A stretch of DNA of 64,000 nt from assembly GCA_964493205.1 (NCBI GenBank), contig CAZBMJ010000006.1:17775-81774 (forward strand), read 5' to 3'. The notes under the pieces are model-generated. The model did no database searches and had not been told where the DNA came from. It saw only the letters and a program-made list of their open reading frames with translations. Made by a program: the position numbers and the translations under genes. Positions within the stretch are counted from its first letter, which is position 1; each line of letters begins with the position of its first letter. Positions 1 to 9,050 of the stretch are shown here, in pieces. The stretch is from CAZBMJ01 sp964493205. Its GTDB lineage: Bacteria > Myxococcota > UBA727 > JABDBI01.

Positions 1-2
1 TA

Positions 3-725
3 TTATTGCCTTTATTTATTGCAAAAATTTATCCACCAAAAATAAAAGACACTAAACATGCTGCACAAAATGCTAAAAATGAACTTAAAAACCTAGGCCC
101 CATGAAAAAAAATGAAAAACTAATGGCAGTAGGCTTTATTTTAATCATGTCTTTGTGGATTTTAGGCCCTCTTATAGGAGTCTCAGCAGAGCTTGCAGCC
201 TTAATAGGATTATGTTTTTTACTTTTAAGCAACGTTTTTTCTTGGGGCGAGTTATTAAAGCTGCAAAATGCTTTTGAAACTTTTATCTGGTTTGGCGCTC
301 TTATTGCTTTAGCACAAGGCTTATCTTCTAGCGGCTTTGCTTCATGGTTTGGACAAAAAGTAGCTGATAATATGTCGCTGATGCCAGCAGTAATTGGCAT
401 TGTTTTATTATTTTTGATCTATTTTTATTCACACTATGTTTTTGCCAGTTGTACTGCTCACGTAGGAGCTTTATTTGTGCCATTTTTAAGCGGAGCTATC
501 GCCTTAGGCGCTGATGCTAAAGTAATAACCTTGATATTTTGCTTTGCTAGTTCACTTTTTGGCTCTCTTACTCATTACGGGATTGGCCCCGCACCTATTT
601 TATTTGGCTCGGGTTACATGACTATTAAAGAATGGTGGTCGTTAGGATTTATCATAAGCGTTTTCAATATTGTAGTTTGGGGAAGCAGCGGTTTTATTTG
701 GTGGAAAATTTTGGGTTTAATTTAG
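3..725 (+). CDS. DASS-family dicarboxylate (2-oxoglutarate/malate type) transporter, 5'-truncated by window edge
   Basis: The frame is open to the first bases of the window, so the start of the gene lies outside it. The visible part is about 240 residues: a cytoplasmic loop rich in Lys, then about six hydrophobic segments. The motif SCTAHVGALFVPF and the later GSLTHYGIGPAPILFGSGY match the C-terminal half of the DASS/SLC13 family, which moves dicarboxylates across the inner membrane with Na+ or by antiport. The plastid-type 2-oxoglutarate/malate translocator branch also occurs in intracellular bacteria, where it probably imports host dicarboxylates. The family is recognised with good confidence; the substrate is inference. 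Confidence 0.8.
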   Translation, partial: LLPLFIAKIYPPKIKDTKHAAQNAKNELKNLGPMKKNEKLMAVGFILIMSLWILGPLIGVSAELAALIGLCFLLLSNVFSWGELLKLQNAFETFIWFGALIALAQGLSSSGFASWFGQKVADNMSLMPAVIGIVLLFLIYFYSHYVFASCTAHVGALFVPFLSGAIALGADAKVITLIFCFASSLFGSLTHYGIGPAPILFGSGYMTIKEWWSLGFIISVFNIVVWGSSGFIWWKILGLI

Positions 726-734
726 GAGATGTAT

Positions 735-1145
735 ATGAAATTTAGTTGGTTATTGGCAGTAATTCCCTTTGTGATCGCTCTTAGCGCTTCAGCCTCTGAT
801 TTTGATTTTGAGAAAGTATTGGCAGAAATCAAAAAAGAAGAAAAGGAGCTTGCTCAATCTTCGGAAATAAAACTTCTAGAATTATTTAACACTGGCTACG
901 CACGTTGGGAAAATAATAATCATTTAATTTTAGGAAATGGAACTAACAAAGCATGCACTCAAATAGGCGACATTAAAGTAAGTAATGCTATGAGCATGGC
1001 TGGCGTTAGTATAAAAAGCGATGGCCTTATTTGCATAAGTGGCATCGATCTCAATAGGGGAATAAGTGTTAATCTTACATTAAAAGGTAAAGAAGCTATT
1101 ATTAGAGCTTATGAATTATACCAAAAAGTTTCTAAGCCAAATTGA
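735..1145 (+). CDS. Small exported protein of unknown function
   Basis: A 136-aa protein with a clear Sec signal peptide (MKFSWLLAVIPFVIALSASA, cleavage near residue 21) followed by a charged region rich in Glu and Lys. I chose the second ATG at 735 because AGGAG at 724-728 sits six bases before it, whereas the ATG at 729 overlaps that Shine-Dalgarno sequence. It follows the transporter by 9 bases, so it is probably cotranscribed. The mature part, about 115 residues with one Cys pair, is not recognised. It is likely periplasmic or secreted. Confidence 0.6.
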   Translation: MKFSWLLAVIPFVIALSASASDFDFEKVLAEIKKEEKELAQSSEIKLLELFNTGYARWENNNHLILGNGTNKACTQIGDIKVSNAMSMAGVSIKSDGLICISGIDLNRGISVNLTLKGKEAIIRAYELYQKVSKPN

Positions 1146-1190
1146 GTTCTTTTCTGAAAGATAGGTGATATAAGTCATGGAGAATATCTG

Positions 1191-1682
1191 ATGAAAAAGA
1201 AAAATATCGCCCTATCAACTCTTTTGCTATCACATACATTAACCCAGCTTAGCGCTCCAGTAGTAGCACAAAGCTATCATGTCCAATTATCAAAAAATTT
1301 AGTGATAAATCATAAGCCTTATCAATTACTTATTACTTTATTTGAAAACCAACTTAAAGAATATGAATTTGAAGGACAAGCAAAGCTAGTAGGTGAAAAT
1401 CTAAATGCTATCATTGGCGAATATGACAGTGATGGAAATGTAGTGTTTCAAAAAGTTTCACAAGAAAATACTAAGGTTTTTTACCAAGGTATGCACTGTA
1501 GTTCTTCTTTTACCGACTGCGAAGAGTTTAAAAATAAAGAAAAGTTTTTTTTAATCCATGATCAAGAAAAAAATACCTGGAGTATTGAGATTAACACTGT
1601 TTTTACTCAAGACGGTGTTCGTAATAAAGAAATTGGTATTATTTATGAGGGACAGCTTGATAGCAATAGTCTTGAATCATGA
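1191..1682 (+). CDS. Exported protein, translationally coupled to a Fic protein
   Basis: A 163-aa protein with a signal peptide (KKK start, hydrophobic core, cleavage near SAPVVAQ at about residue 27). The mature part looks beta-rich and has two Cys residues, about 70 % of the way through, that could form a disulfide. No domain is recognised. The stop codon overlaps the start of the downstream Fic gene as ATGA, so the two are translated together. That suggests a functional pair, such as an exported partner or modified target of the Fic protein, but this is inference. GGAG lies about ten bases upstream of the ATG. Confidence 0.6.
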   Translation: MKKKNIALSTLLLSHTLTQLSAPVVAQSYHVQLSKNLVINHKPYQLLITLFENQLKEYEFEGQAKLVGENLNAIIGEYDSDGNVVFQKVSQENTKVFYQGMHCSSSFTDCEEFKNKEKFFLIHDQEKNTWSIEINTVFTQDGVRNKEIGIIYEGQLDSNSLES

Positions 1683-2380
1683 AACTCTATTCTCTTTTAT
1701 CGTCTTTAAACCCTTATGATAAAAGTAATTATGTTTTGATAGAAGTGGTCAATAAAAAACGATCACTTTTATCATCATCATTATTAACCTCTAGTACTAT
1801 TGAGCTTTTGCAAAAATACCGTGCTTTTGCTTCAAATACTTTATTTCAATCTTTCGAAGCACTCAATAAATGGAATAATGCTCAAAAAATAGTGCATGAC
1901 TGGCTAGTTGAAGATAAATACCTCTCATTAAACGATATGTTATTTCTTAACGCTACACTTAGCAGCCATGGTCTAATGGGTTGGCGTAAAACCCCTATTT
2001 ATACTTTTAATAATCAGCACCCACATGAGGATGATTTAGAATCCCTTATGCAAGAATTTTATAGTTATTTGAATAAAAGTTTATCTAATTGGCATAGTCT
2101 TTATACAGCTTTCATTTGCCGTTATTGGTTGGTGTCTATTCATCCTTTTGCAGAAGGAAATGGACGTACTTCACAGTTAATAGCTGATTATTATCTTTTG
2201 AAGCATGGTTTTCTTCCACAAGTATTTTTAAAAAAAACCGAAAGCCTTATAGCTGCAAGCCCAAAAAAAGATTTTATGAATCCTCAAAGAGCTTTTAGAA
2301 AATTTATACAAACTATTCTTAACGCTTACGATTTGGTACTAAACCAGCATAAGAGCTCTTGCATAACCTTCTGTTTTTAA
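1679..2380 (+). CDS. Fic-domain protein (AMPylation-type transferase)
   Basis: A 233-aa protein with the Fic active-site motif HPFAEGNGRTSQ at about residue 157, including the catalytic His and the phosphate-binding GNGR. Fic proteins usually transfer AMP from ATP to a Thr, Ser or Tyr of a target. An N-terminal inhibitory helix of the form [S/T]xxxE[G/N] is not evident here, so inhibition could come from a separate protein or be absent. There is no signal peptide. It overlaps the preceding exported protein by 4 bases. The family assignment is firm; the target is unknown. Host effector and toxin roles are both plausible. Confidence 0.85.
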   Translation: MKLYSLLSSLNPYDKSNYVLIEVVNKKRSLLSSSLLTSSTIELLQKYRAFASNTLFQSFEALNKWNNAQKIVHDWLVEDKYLSLNDMLFLNATLSSHGLMGWRKTPIYTFNNQHPHEDDLESLMQEFYSYLNKSLSNWHSLYTAFICRYWLVSIHPFAEGNGRTSQLIADYYLLKHGFLPQVFLKKTESLIAASPKKDFMNPQRAFRKFIQTILNAYDLVLNQHKSSCITFCF

Positions 2381-2405
2381 CACATCCTTATGGGTTTTTT
2401 CCCTT

Positions 2406-2506
2406 CTCTACGTGCCGTCGGCTTGTCCGCGGCAACCAGATAATTAATTTTTTACAATGTAAGAATTAGTTTTCTGGATGCCCTGAACGAGTCAGGGCAC
2501 GTAGAG
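2406..2506. repeat. Palindromic repeat, family A, full copy
   Basis: The outer arms CTCTACGTGCC (2406-2416) and GGCACGTAGAG (2496-2506) are perfect inverted repeats. Each arm also contains its own small hairpin around a TTGT- or AACGA-type loop, and the centre is AT-rich (AATTAATTTTTTACAATGTAAG). Related copies lie at 63431-63527 and, as a half copy, at 19683-19723. It sits between convergent genes, as expected for a dispersed palindromic element that folds as a cruciform or RNA hairpin. Confidence 0.85.
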
Positions 2507-2623
2507 AGTGGGCGATTAAACTTAGACACCATCTGCTTAAAATCCTTAACCTGCCGCATATGAGCAGGAGCTGATTAACGATACTGTTTTAATATTTACT
2601 TTAAATTGGTCAGATATTTTATA

Positions 2624-3058
2624 TCAATCCTCAAGGGCAGCTAATTCGCCAATATTTTTCAGCAATTCTTCATTTATTTGTTTAAGCCTCGTAATTTCTT
2701 CCTGAAAAAATTCATTTTTCTTTTTTAATTGTTCGTTTTCAGCCTCTAATCTAATCACCTCCCCAGGTGCATCTAAATAAAATTGTTGGCTTGGGAGCAC
2801 CAATCTAGCAGATTGTGCGTTATATACCAATGCTATAGTTAGAGGCAAAAGTTTTTCTTTAGGCCAATCAGCAACAGTATAGAGGTTATGAATATTACCA
2901 ACAAGCTTTTTGGCTGTGTCAGAATAACTCAAAGAATACTGCTGAAAGGATAGGTAAGCGTTTTTGATTAATTCATCAACCTGTGATGGATAATAATAAT
3001 TGGCCGCAAGGGAAGTTTTTGCTGCAAAAAAAATTAATAAATATAAGTGTTTTTTCAT
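2624..3058 (-). CDS. Small exported protein with C-terminal coiled coil
   Basis: A 144-aa protein with a signal peptide (MKKHLYLLIFFAAKTSLAA, cleavage near residue 19). The C-terminal third is a heptad-like stretch of Glu, Lys and Leu (about residues 98-140) typical of a coiled coil. AGGAG lies seven bases before the ATG. The middle part is not recognised. It lies just downstream of rnpB on the same strand, beyond a terminator. It is likely a periplasmic structural or adaptor protein; no function can be assigned. Confidence 0.6.
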   Translation of the reverse strand: MKKHLYLLIFFAAKTSLAANYYYPSQVDELIKNAYLSFQQYSLSYSDTAKKLVGNIHNLYTVADWPKEKLLPLTIALVYNAQSARLVLPSQQFYLDAPGEVIRLEAENEQLKKKNEFFQEEITRLKQINEELLKNIGELAALED

Positions 3059-3076
3059 TTGGTTTCTCCTTTTAAT

Positions 3077-3112
3077 AAAAAGCCCTAAGCATAGTTCACA
3101 CTATCTTAGAGC
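3077..3112 (-). terminator. Rho-independent terminator of rnpB
   Basis: Read on the minus strand, GCTCTAAGATAG and CTATGCTTAGGGC form a stem with one bulged base around a TGTGAA-type loop, followed by a T-run. It begins about ten bases after the 3' end of the RNase P RNA. Confidence 0.75.
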
Positions 3113-3121
3113 CAGTATCTG

Positions 3122-3509
<388 letters not shown>

Positions 3510-3569
3510 AACTTGTCCAACGTAAAACATTTTTAAGCACTAAGCAAGGAGCTAAAAAACACTAAAAAA

Positions 3570-4229
3570 TCATGTGACTTTTTTATTTATACTAACTTCT
3601 TTTATATAATTAGGTTTAATAACTAATGATTCGTCTTTAATTAAATCTATATTATTAAACTTAGTTAAAAAGGCTTTTAAAAATCCTGAGGCTTTTACGC
3701 CATTAATAAAAGATTTTTCAGAATAATTAATAAATAAATCACTAAAATCACTTATAATAGCAAAATTTTTACTAACATATTGGTTTATTTCATCTAAATT
3801 TAAAACTTTTATATCGTTAATTAAAATATCATTAATAAACTTACTCACATAAAATAAATCACCTGCAGCCTTCATAGCCACACAAACATGAGAATAATTT
3901 GTATCTAGTGAATTAGCCAAAGCCAGGTGGCTACAAACACTGACTAATTTAATATTCGTAGCCATACAAAAGCCTAAAGCCGTAGCCAGAGCTATACGAA
4001 TACCCACAAAAGAGCCTGGCCCAACGCCTACAGCCACACAATCTATGGCCTTATTTTGAGTTAAACAAAAATCATGAGCATTTTTTAAAGCCTCAGCAAT
4101 ATTTTGAGCATGGGAAAATTTATTGGTTAAAGTTTGAATAAAAAGCACTTTTTCTTGATTAAAAACCAATACTAACCCTTGTTCATAGGAAGTATCAAGA
4201 CCAATAAATAATTTTTCATCACTAGACAT
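3570..4229 (-). CDS. tsaB: tRNA threonylcarbamoyladenosine biosynthesis protein TsaB
   Basis: A 219-aa ASKHA-fold protein. Together with TsaD and TsaE, TsaB attaches the threonylcarbamoyl group to A37 of ANN-decoding tRNAs in the cytoplasm. The family features visible are the N-terminal GLDTSYEQG and the GVGPGSFVGIRIALATALGF block at about residues 71-90. The length is normal for TsaB. It is divergent from trxA, with about 44 bases between the starts. The C-terminal half is weakly conserved, as is usual. TsaD would be the only close alternative, but it is longer and carries the HxxxH metal site, absent here. Confidence 0.85.
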   Translation of the reverse strand: MSSDEKLFIGLDTSYEQGLVLVFNQEKVLFIQTLTNKFSHAQNIAEALKNAHDFCLTQNKAIDCVAVGVGPGSFVGIRIALATALGFCMATNIKLVSVCSHLALANSLDTNYSHVCVAMKAAGDLFYVSKFINDILINDIKVLNLDEINQYVSKNFAIISDFSDLFINYSEKSFINGVKASGFLKAFLTKFNNIDLIKDESLVIKPNYIKEVSINKKVT

Positions 4230-4273
4230 ACAATAATTTCCATGGGATAAAATAAAAAATAACGAGGATTACT

Positions 4274-4606
4274 ATGAGCGAAAAAAATTCTGTTGTTCAC
4301 TTTACCGATAGCAACTTTAAAACCGAAGTACAAGATTATCAAGGCGTGGTTTTAGTGGACTTTTGGGCACCCTGGTGCGCACCTTGTAGAAGTATTGCCC
4401 CAATTATTGAAAGCTTAGCTGAAAGTTATAGCCAAAAAGCCAAAATTGGTAAACTAAACGTAGATGATGAACCTCAAATTCCTGGTAATTTTGGAATTAG
4501 AGCATTGCCTACCATGCTTGTATTTAAGAATGGCCAAGTGGTTGATCAAATAGTTGGCGCGGTATCCAAAGATAAAATTACCCAAACTATTGATAAGTAT
4601 CTATAA
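4274..4606 (+). CDS. trxA: Thioredoxin
   Basis: A 110-aa single-domain cytoplasmic thioredoxin without a signal peptide. The active site reads WAPWCAPC, so the usual WCGPC has Ala in place of Gly; this small change within the CxxC loop can shift redox potential. The cis-Pro region (ALPTMLVFKNGQVVDQIVGA) is intact. It reduces disulfides in cytoplasmic proteins such as ribonucleotide reductase and peroxiredoxins. GAGG lies upstream of the ATG. It stands alone, divergent from tsaB. Confidence 0.92.
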   Translation: MSEKNSVVHFTDSNFKTEVQDYQGVVLVDFWAPWCAPCRSIAPIIESLAESYSQKAKIGKLNVDDEPQIPGNFGIRALPTMLVFKNGQVVDQIVGAVSKDKITQTIDKYL

Positions 4607-4663
4607 TTTTTTTTGTAATTATATCATTGCATTAACAAAATAAGTGGTTAGAATAAATTTATT

Positions 4664-6228
4664 ATGTATATATTTAATTTTATTTTACTATTTTTTTTAT
4701 GTTCTTGTGGTACGCCAGAAATAACTAATTCTTCTGGTGATAAACAAGGTAATACCTCAGATTGCACTGCTGAAAGAGCTCAGGTAAATTACTTACGAAC
4801 TACCTTAAAAAATATTATTAAAGATAATAAAGAAAAAGTTAACTATATAAATAAGCAGCAAATAGATTACGAAAAACAAGTAAAAGAAGCTTTTCCTACA
4901 TACAAAGATTTTACAAATTTTAGTGCTACTAAAAGTACTATAAAAGTAGATACTAAGACCCTTAGTTGCAGCGAAATGCCGCAAGAAATAAGTAACTTAA
5001 CCAGAGATATGGATTTATTAAAAGCAGCGAAATGCCGCAAGAAATAAGTAACTTAACCAGAGATATGGATTTATTAAAAGCTGATAATCAACAAAAAGAT
5101 ACACAAATAGAAAACCAAAAAATTTATTTTGAAAAATTATTAGAAGAAAATCATCAAAAAAATTTAAAAACTACCCCTACAGCTAAAAAAACTGTACTTA
5201 ATACGCCTCCTCCTCCAGAACCAAAAACTGTTGTTGCAAAGACTGCTCCCACTAGTCCTTCTGGAAAATTAGGGTTAACTAATAAAGTAAATACCTGTTT
5301 TCTTAATTCAACTACACAAATGCTGTTTGAGGCTTTAGCTATTTCAAATATAGAAATTGCTGATTTTAATGACCCTCAATATAATACTGATGGCTACAAT
5401 AAAGATAGCTCCTCCCAAGAAAGAATAAAATTTCTAGAATCATTCAAGAAATTAAATATTGTGCGTAATGATCCATCAAAACATGGGGAATTAAACAAAG
5501 CTCTCAATGAATACTTTGCTGCTTATAAGGCTGTTAATAAAAAAATTAATAACAGCGAAGAAGTTGGTGGAGAAGAAGCACTTAGTGAAGAAGATAAAAA
5601 AGATAAAAAAACAGGATTGATAGGACATGACCAATGCGATGCGCTTGCTTATTTACGAGATGTTTTAAGTTTCATAGGATATAAAATAGAGACCAAAATA
5701 AAAATTGTTTTCGAAGACAAAAGCACCAAAGAAATAGCTGGAGAATTTGACGATATTTTGATGTTTGATTTACACCAACTAGATACTAGTAAAACTTATA
5801 GCATACAAAATTTATATGATATCTGGCGTCAACCAGAAAAAATGGTAGGCTCTAATCAAGTAGAAGATGCGAATGGCAAAAAACAAGATAGTAAAAAATT
5901 TAATCTTATAAAACATCTTCCGCGAAATTTTTTTATTGCTCTAAAAAGATTTTATTTAGATGATAAAAAAATAACTCGCGTTATTACTCCAGATAAAGAG
6001 TTAAACGTATTCGTAAATAGTCATATGAAATCCTCATTTCTAAAAAGCATTGTTGTACACAGTGGCGGCACAGTTGGTGGCCATTATTATTCCTATGTTT
6101 ATGACGAAAAAGAAGAAAAATGGTTTAAATATGACGATAGCAGTGTTACAGAAATAAGCGAAGAAAAAGTTATGGACGATGCCAGCACAAACGGTTATTT
6201 GTTTTCCTACGAAGTACTAAGTGGTTGA
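4664..6228 (+). pseudogene. Ubiquitin-specific protease (C19) lipoprotein, split by a 56-bp tandem duplication
   Basis: Two open frames, 4664-5047 and 5032-6228, form one gene. The first begins with a lipoprotein signal peptide (lipobox FLCSC) and coiled-coil-like sequence. The second carries a eukaryote-like ubiquitin-specific peptidase domain. Its Cys box reads GKLGLTNKVNTCFLNST and its His box reads VVHSGGTVGGHYYSYVYD, followed by WFKYDDSSVTEI. An exact 56-bp duplication shifts the frame. Removing one copy restores an uninterrupted 502-aa protein. USPs cleave ubiquitin from proteins, and bacteria have no ubiquitin, so this suggests a host-directed effector on the cell surface. It may be a pseudogene, a phase-variable gene, or an assembly error. 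The second frame could still be translated from its internal ATG, but without an export signal. Confidence 0.85.
4968..5079. repeat. Exact tandem duplication, 2 x 56 bp
   Basis: Copy 1 is 4968-5023 and copy 2 is 5024-5079. Both start GCAGCGAAATGCC and end TTATTAAAA with no mismatch between them. Because 56 is not a multiple of three, the duplication shifts the reading frame of the ubiquitin-protease gene. The perfect identity points to a very recent event. Confidence 0.95.
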
Positions 6229-6239
6229 GGTAAAAATAC

Positions 6240-9050
6240 ATGAGTTTATTGGTGGTAGGCAGAGATCGTGCCCATTGCCGTATGATTTTGCCTAAATTTA
6301 ACAGCTCTCAAGTTATTTCTGCGTCAGCTTTTTTTGATAAAGTACGCTTTTTACCATTTTTACTTGATCATAAATTAAAATTAGATAACCAAGCCCCACT
6401 TTTAACAGCTCAAGTAGTGCTGAGTACACAAAATAAATTACCTAATTTTTTGGCCCATAATTTAGCGTCTTTATATTCTTCACTTTTTCATGGAGTCACT
6501 ACACCTTGTGAAGCTGTAAATTATTATGAAAAAAATCAGTTAGGCGCACCTGAAGCTATTAGTTTATGCCAAAGTATTGATGAAGAACTTTGCAAAAAAA
6601 ATATCGTAAATAAAGTAAAAGCTTTATATTTAGCCTTAGAAATTATTAAAAAACAACAAATTATACCACCGTCTTTAAGCAAAATTAGCTGTGTAAATTT
6701 GATTAATTTAGTAGACCTAACTACGTTAGAAATAGAAATAATAAAAAGTTTGGCCAATGTAGGCTTAAAATTTAAAATTTACTTACCCAGTGATTTTATT
6801 AATAAAAGCATTAATGCTCCCATAGAGCACACGGCTAGGCTATTTGAACAAGATAGCAATAATAAAAATATTGAATTAGTATTTGAAGAGCTTTGTGAAA
6901 ATAATAATTTAAGAGCTTTAACACAAAATATCTTTAGCGATAACTACACTGATATTTCCATTAATAATTGTGAAGTAATTACCCAAGAAAACCAATTTGC
7001 TGAAGCAGATGTAATAGCTAAAAAAATTGCTTTCATACGAACTACTCATCCTACCCATAGCATAGCCTTAGTAAGCAGAAGCGATCATCAACGATCCAAT
7101 ATCTATAAAGAAAGCTTGATCAACTATAATATTACTCTAAAATCGCGCAAAACTACGTCTGTATATGAAAGCTTAGCTGGTTCATTATTAAGTATACTAT
7201 TTAGTGCAAAATTATCTAATCTAAGCAAAAAAGACCTAGCCGCTTTGCTTGCCCATCCATTGTTTATTCATAAGGCCAAAGACAGTATAATTTTTGGAAA
7301 TTATATAGATTTAATAGCTAACTTAAATATCAACAATATAAATAGTTATTTTGAAAAATTTTCAGATACAAATACACAAGACTTAAAAAATATTTTAGAA
7401 AATATTAATACTACTTTATTTTTAATTAAAGATAGCGATACTATATCTAATTTTATAGAAATTTTTATCAACATAATAAAAGATAATTTTATAGATCAAG
7501 AAGCAGATCAATCAAAAGATCTTTTATTAAAAAGCTTTAAAAAATTAATTTACAGTAAATTTACCCCCATAAATATGATTAGTTTTATAGATTTTATAGA
7601 CTTTATAAAAAATTATTTAAATAAAATAACCATGCCTCACATGGATCACGATGATGAACTGGCCATAGATTTTTTAGCTTTACCTGAAGTCTTGGGCAAA
7701 AAATTTGATCATATATTTTTAGTTGATATGGCAGCCTCGCAGCTACCTCAAAGTTTAGTAAAAGACCCTTTATTTGATGATGAACAACGATTTTTATTAA
7801 ATAAACTAGCTAAAAAACAAGTTCTAAAAATATTTTTTGATGATCCTTTTGATCCATTGCCAGTTCCTCCACGCCAAGCCTTAGAGCCTTTTTGGTTTGC
7901 TAGCTTAATAACCAGTGCACAAAAAAGTGTAACCTTCTCTTTTGCTAAGCTTGATTACAGCTTTAAAGAACAAGCTGGTAGCGATTTTTTTTTATGGCTT
8001 AAAAAATATGTGAAAATTACTAATCAAGAATATGCAAGCGATCATAATTTTTCTTCATTGCAAGAAAGAAAAATATATGAAAAAGCTTGCCCTAAACTAA
8101 AAGAAGCTTTTATGCAAAGAAGCAAGGCTTTTAGTACTAATCAAGCTGGCCACTACGCATTTTTAATAAATAAATCTGATATAAAAAAAGCCTTTGGCAA
8201 AAGATTTGATATTTATGAGCCCAAAGCTCTCACACCAACTTTTATTGAAAGCTTTAGTCAATGTGCCTATGCAGGATTTTTAAAAAGTATTTTAAAAATT
8301 AAACACAAAGACGATAAATTAGATATTAATAATAAAATAATTGGTGAAATAGCACATAAAACACTAGATTTATTTTTTAGCAAAAATAATACCGAAAAAA
8401 TAGTAGATAAAATTTTATTTAAAGTATGCGAAGAATTTTTAAAACATAATTATGTTTATGACGAAAATTTATTTTTATCACATATGGAGTATTTAAAAGT
8501 ATTATTAAATAATTTAATTACACAGCTTAACAGTTTAAATTATAATAATAACATTGCTAAAGAATTTGCTTTGGGCTTAGGCAAAAATAAACAAAAAGCT
8601 ATTAAGTTATCAGCCAAAAATTCAGACTATTTTATTGGTGGCATAATAGATAGATTAGATAAAATAAATGATGAATATTTAATTATCGACTACAAATTAT
8701 CTTCTTTATCAAATTTAAAAACTTTATTTTCAAATAAAAATATATTTAATAAGCATTTTCAAGCGCCCTTATACATAAGATTAGTTGCTGAAAATTTTAG
8801 ACAAAAAGATTTAAATACTATATCTTTTGTTTTTGCTTCAATTAAAGATGGTTTAGTTTTAAAACATATAAATAAAACCACTCATTCAGACATATTTGAG
8901 CGCATCTTTAACGATAACCAAGAAGATAGTTTAGCCAACAGTATAGATAAAATTTTTTTCCCCATTAAAAATGGTCAATTATTAGCCCAAGTTAACGAAC
9001 AATGCAAAAATTGTAATTTTAACTTTATTTGTAGAAAACCTAGCGTATGA
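6240..9050 (+). CDS. addB: Double-strand break repair protein AddB
   Basis: A 936-aa subunit of the AddAB helicase-nuclease that processes DNA ends for RecA. The C-terminus carries a PD-(D/E)XK nuclease domain (GGIIDRLDKINDEYLIIDYK, about residues 799-818). The flanking cysteines, SQCAYAG near residue 679 and CKNCNFNFIC near the end, would bind the Fe-S cluster typical of AddB. The N-terminal helicase-like part lacks a clear Walker A motif, as in alphaproteobacterial AddB. The start at 6240 follows GAGGTAAAAATAC. The gene overlaps addA by 4 bases (ATGA), so the two are translationally coupled. Confidence 0.88.
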   Translation: MSLLVVGRDRAHCRMILPKFNSSQVISASAFFDKVRFLPFLLDHKLKLDNQAPLLTAQVVLSTQNKLPNFLAHNLASLYSSLFHGVTTPCEAVNYYEKNQLGAPEAISLCQSIDEELCKKNIVNKVKALYLALEIIKKQQIIPPSLSKISCVNLINLVDLTTLEIEIIKSLANVGLKFKIYLPSDFINKSINAPIEHTARLFEQDSNNKNIELVFEELCENNNLRALTQNIFSDNYTDISINNCEVITQENQFAEADVIAKKIAFIRTTHPTHSIALVSRSDHQRSNIYKESLINYNITLKSRKTTSVYESLAGSLLSILFSAKLSNLSKKDLAALLAHPLFIHKAKDSIIFGNYIDLIANLNINNINSYFEKFSDTNTQDLKNILENINTTLFLIKDSDTISNFIEIFINIIKDNFIDQEADQSKDLLLKSFKKLIYSKFTPINMISFIDFIDFIKNYLNKITMPHMDHDDELAIDFLALPEVLGKKFDHIFLVDMAASQLPQSLVKDPLFDDEQRFLLNKLAKKQVLKIFFDDPFDPLPVPPRQALEPFWFASLITSAQKSVTFSFAKLDYSFKEQAGSDFFLWLKKYVKITNQEYASDHNFSSLQERKIYEKACPKLKEAFMQRSKAFSTNQAGHYAFLINKSDIKKAFGKRFDIYEPKALTPTFIESFSQCAYAGFLKSILKIKHKDDKLDINNKIIGEIAHKTLDLFFSKNNTEKIVDKILFKVCEEFLKHNYVYDENLFLSHMEYLKVLLNNLITQLNSLNYNNNIAKEFALGLGKNKQKAIKLSAKNSDYFIGGIIDRLDKINDEYLIIDYKLSSLSNLKTLFSNKNIFNKHFQAPLYIRLVAENFRQKDLNTISFVFASIKDGLVLKHINKTTHSDIFERIFNDNQEDSLANSIDKIFFPIKNGQLLAQVNEQCKNCNFNFICRKPSV

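Noticed and set aside
5032..6228. A stand-alone cytoplasmic USP gene starting at the second frame
   Set aside because: Its first codons are the second copy of the 56-bp duplication; the gene is better explained as the 3' part of a lipoprotein gene.
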